From contig CALCIC010000445.1 of the NCBI GenBank assembly GCA_937907405.1, forward strand, positions 1 to 8,343: a DNA stretch of 8,343 bases, given 5' to 3'. This DNA comes from an uncultured Isosphaeraceae bacterium. GTDB taxonomy: Bacteria > Planctomycetota > Planctomycetia > Isosphaerales > Isosphaeraceae. This document shows positions 6,534 through 8,343 of the stretch, piece by piece; position 1 is the first letter of the stretch, and every line of letters begins with the position of its first letter. The notes below the pieces were generated by a model. It was not told the DNA's origin. It did no database searches and worked only from the letters and a program-made list of their open reading frames with translations. Both the position numbers and the translations under genes were made by a program.

Positions 6534-8343
6534 CGGCCTGGAAGCCGGCGCGGCCAGGCCGCGCTGTTGAGACGGTTCGGCTCGGGACCGGGCGCCTCGC
6601 CTGTCGCTCGACTTACCCGCCGGACGGGCGTCGAACCGTAGGTCAACGAGAAGTCGGCGTATTGATCGTAGAATTTGCCGGCGTGGAACCACGGGGCGGA
6701 GTACTGGTGGTTCGGGTTCAGGCCGATCCGGCTGCTCCCTTCAAGCTTGGGCGGCTGAAGCGAGTAGGGGCTGAATCCCGGAAAATCCTTGCCCCAGTCG
6801 GCGAAGACGTCGAAACGGGTGGCGACGCCGCCGGGGGGAATCTGGAAGTCGACGTACAGGCCCCCCTTGTACGACTTGAGATCCGGGCTGCTCTCCACCA
6901 GGCCGTCGGCCGGGATCGCGCCGAAGAGCGCCTTGGAGGCGGCCGGAGAGAGCTCCAGGTAGCCTCCCCTGCCGTCGGGGGTTTCCAGCGCCCACTCCTG
7001 AATCGCGAGCCCGTCGATCGTGGAGGTCCCCTTCCACCATTGCCCCGTCTCGATCCTGGTGGTCGACCCATACACGGCGAGTTCCCGCCAGATGTTGTTC
7101 TGCGAGAGGTGCGCGTCGGTGGCGATCGCGTAGAACCGTCCCGGATTTCCCGTCAGCGTTTGCGGCCCCGAGACGGGGCCCGGGCCGAACCAGTCGCTCG
7201 GGGTGAAGTCCTGCCCCGGATCATGGAACGGCTTGCCGTTCTGGAGCGCGACGACCTCGATCCGGGCGTCGGAAGCCGCCGCTGCGGCGGGGCGCGACCA
7301 TTTGTGGGTCACCCAGTCCCACGTGTACCAGTTGCTCGTCCGGGGTTTCAACGGGGGAATCCCTTGCGCGCTTTGCCAGGTCGCGGTCTCGTCGATGGGG
7401 ATGAAGTTCGCGAAGTTTGGGGTCGTGCTCGCCGGGTTGGTGAACGGCACGGGCTTCCACGAGAACATCTGCGGCAGAAGCTGCTCCCAGATCGAGGCGT
7501 CGTAGTTCTGCTTCAACACCGCCGCCGGGGTGATTTTGTCGCCCGGCGCATAGGCGAACTGAATGGTCTGCATCGCCTCGAGCAGGCCGTAATTGCTGAA
7601 CAACGACGTCAAGAAGCCCCGATTCGTCAGCAGATCGAAGGTGCTCTTGTAGGTGTTCAGCGCGGTGGTCTGCATGTCGACGGCGGCCCCGGTGACGTCG
7701 AGCCGCGACGGCGGCGGAGCCGGCGGTTTCGGATTTCCGAAGTCGCCGTCGAGCCAGGCGTCGATGCAGTTGACGATCAGGTTCCCCACCGTCGCGACCC
7801 CGAAGCTGACGAACGGGGCCGAGCCGGGGAACACCGCGCCCGAGACCGCCCCCGCCGCGCCTGCGGCGAACGTCACGATGCTCGCGAGCAGCCGCTCGAG
7901 CCAGGCCCTCTGATCGACGGGCTTGGGCATCTGCGGCACTTCGCTCAGCCCGCTCTTCATCAATTCGGCGACGTCCGTCGGGTCTTGACCCAGGAAGATC
8001 TCGTTGGAGGTCGACCACGCCTCGAACTTGGTCAGGAAGTCGTTGGCGATCTGCGCCCTCGCGTCGTCGGCCCTGGCGATCAACGCGTAGACCGACTGGA
8101 AGGCCTGGCGCGTGGCCGTGACGTTGTAGAAGCCGGTCGCGACGGTCGTCCACTGCTCCAGCGTGAACGCGGCGTTGATCTGCGGGAACGCGTGTCGGAC
8201 GTAGAGATCGACGACCGCCTGCGCCGGGTCGGTCGCGGCCAGCACCGTCTGAAACGGCGCCCAGGTCTTGTCGAGCCAGCCGCTGATGACACTCGTGTCG
8301 GTCACCACCTTCAAGGTCCGGAAATCCCCCTCGAAGGTCTCGT
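6530..8343 (-). CDS. Large protein of unknown function (partial, 5' end missing)
   Basis: The frame is open from the right edge to a TAG at 6530-6532, covering 603 codons. Upstream of the in-frame TTG at 8314 it continues as ETFEGDFRT with no stop and no Shine-Dalgarno, so the real start lies outside the window. I do not recognise the family. Numbering from that TTG: residues 20-137 look helical and mixed-charge. Residues 139-188 form a Gly/Ala-rich hydrophobic stretch with a central FPGSAP turn, possibly a membrane-inserting hairpin. A proline-rich linker at 194-203 follows. Residues 215-290 look helical (for example GLLEAMQTIQFAY and IWEQLLPQMFSW). The rest is rich in Trp, Gly and aromatic residues and probably beta-stranded (for example GGLYVDFQIPPGGVATRFDV). 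The last ~25 residues are low-complexity Pro/Arg. No catalytic motif is evident. It converges on treS-mak with a four-base overlap. Confidence 0.75.
   Translation of the reverse strand, partial: ETFEGDFRTLKVVTDTSVISGWLDKTWAPFQTVLAATDPAQAVVDLYVRHAFPQINAAFTLEQWTTVATGFYNVTATRQAFQSVYALIARADDARAQIANDFLTKFEAWSTSNEIFLGQDPTDVAELMKSGLSEVPQMPKPVDQRAWLERLLASIVTFAAGAAGAVSGAVFPGSAPFVSFGVATVGNLIVNCIDAWLDGDFGNPKPPAPPPSRLDVTGAAVDMQTTALNTYKSTFDLLTNRGFLTSLFSNYGLLEAMQTIQFAYAPGDKITPAAVLKQNYDASIWEQLLPQMFSWKPVPFTNPASTTPNFANFIPIDETATWQSAQGIPPLKPRTSNWYTWDWVTHKWSRPAAAAASDARIEVVALQNGKPFHDPGQDFTPSDWFGPGPVSGPQTLTGNPGRFYAIATDAHLSQNNIWRELAVYGSTTRIETGQWWKGTSTIDGLAIQEWALETPDGRGGYLELSPAASKALFGAIPADGLVESSPDLKSYKGGLYVDFQIPPGGVATRFDVFADWGKDFPGFSPYSLQPPKLEGSSRIGLNPNHQYSAPWFHAGKFYDQYADFSLTYGSTPVRRVSRATGEAPGPEPNRLNSAAWPRRLPGR
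6533..6562 (+). terminator. Hairpin directly after treS-mak, possible terminator
   Basis: Arms GCGGCCTGG (6533-6541) and CCAGGCCGC (6554-6562) are perfect 9-bp inverted repeats around a 12-base loop. The stem starts on the last base of the treS-mak stop codon. No T-run follows (GCTGTTGAG), so it is not a classical intrinsic terminator. It could halt or stabilise the transcript 3' end. Because stems work on both strands, it would also form in the message of the convergent gene, near its stop. Confidence 0.45.

Noticed and set aside
3129..6692. A 1187-codon open frame on the minus strand opposite treS-mak
   Set aside because: Its translation is rich in Arg, Gly, Val and Asp with no domain, and it mirrors the GC-biased codons of treS-mak. 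The plus frame contains all TreS catalytic motifs.
8306..8314. TTG at 8314 as the start of the right-hand gene
   Set aside because: The frame stays open upstream to the window edge and no Shine-Dalgarno precedes the TTG, so it is probably an internal Leu.
8270..8314. Resemblance of KVVTDTSVISGW to the first strand of PIN-domain toxins
   Set aside because: The match is only a few residues, it lies inside a much longer protein, and the later acidic residues of a PIN domain are not apparent.

Overview
The window is very GC-rich, with coding positions dominated by G/C-ending codons. It reads like a chromosomal segment of a planctomycete, most likely family Isosphaeraceae. That placement is an inference from three things: the base composition, a secreted protein of repeated WxGQDGxD domains followed by a beta-helix, and a fused trehalose synthase/maltokinase beside rarA. 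No marker gene here proves the taxonomy.

Layout: (1) 1-1481, minus strand: the N-terminal 493 codons of a secreted protein with three beta-type repeat domains and the start of a right-handed beta-helix; its 3' end lies off the left edge. (2) 1482-1743: a divergent intergenic region with a strong Shine-Dalgarno for the left gene, an imperfect GC palindrome, a possible -10 box and a Shine-Dalgarno for rarA. (3) 1744-3123, plus: rarA (MgsA/WRNIP1 family), a replication-associated AAA+ ATPase. (4) 3141-6533, plus: trehalose synthase fused to a maltokinase-like domain, 17 bases after the rarA stop and so probably cotranscribed with it. (5) 6530-8343, minus: the C-terminal part of a large unrecognised protein whose 5' end lies off the right edge. 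Genes 4 and 5 converge and share the palindrome CTAG, which provides both stop codons. A 9-bp hairpin lies immediately after.

Functionally, the TreS half interconverts maltose and trehalose. The Mak half would phosphorylate maltose to maltose-1-phosphate, the donor used by GlgE for alpha-glucan synthesis. GlgE and GlgB are not in the window. The kinase half is divergent at several normally conserved positions. RarA acts at stalled replication forks and has no known biochemical link to trehalose, so the pairing may only reflect shared transcription.

I saw no tRNA, rRNA, CRISPR array, insertion sequence or phage gene. I do not see a clear previously undescribed system. The least explained parts are the two flanking partial genes and the altered maltokinase motifs.
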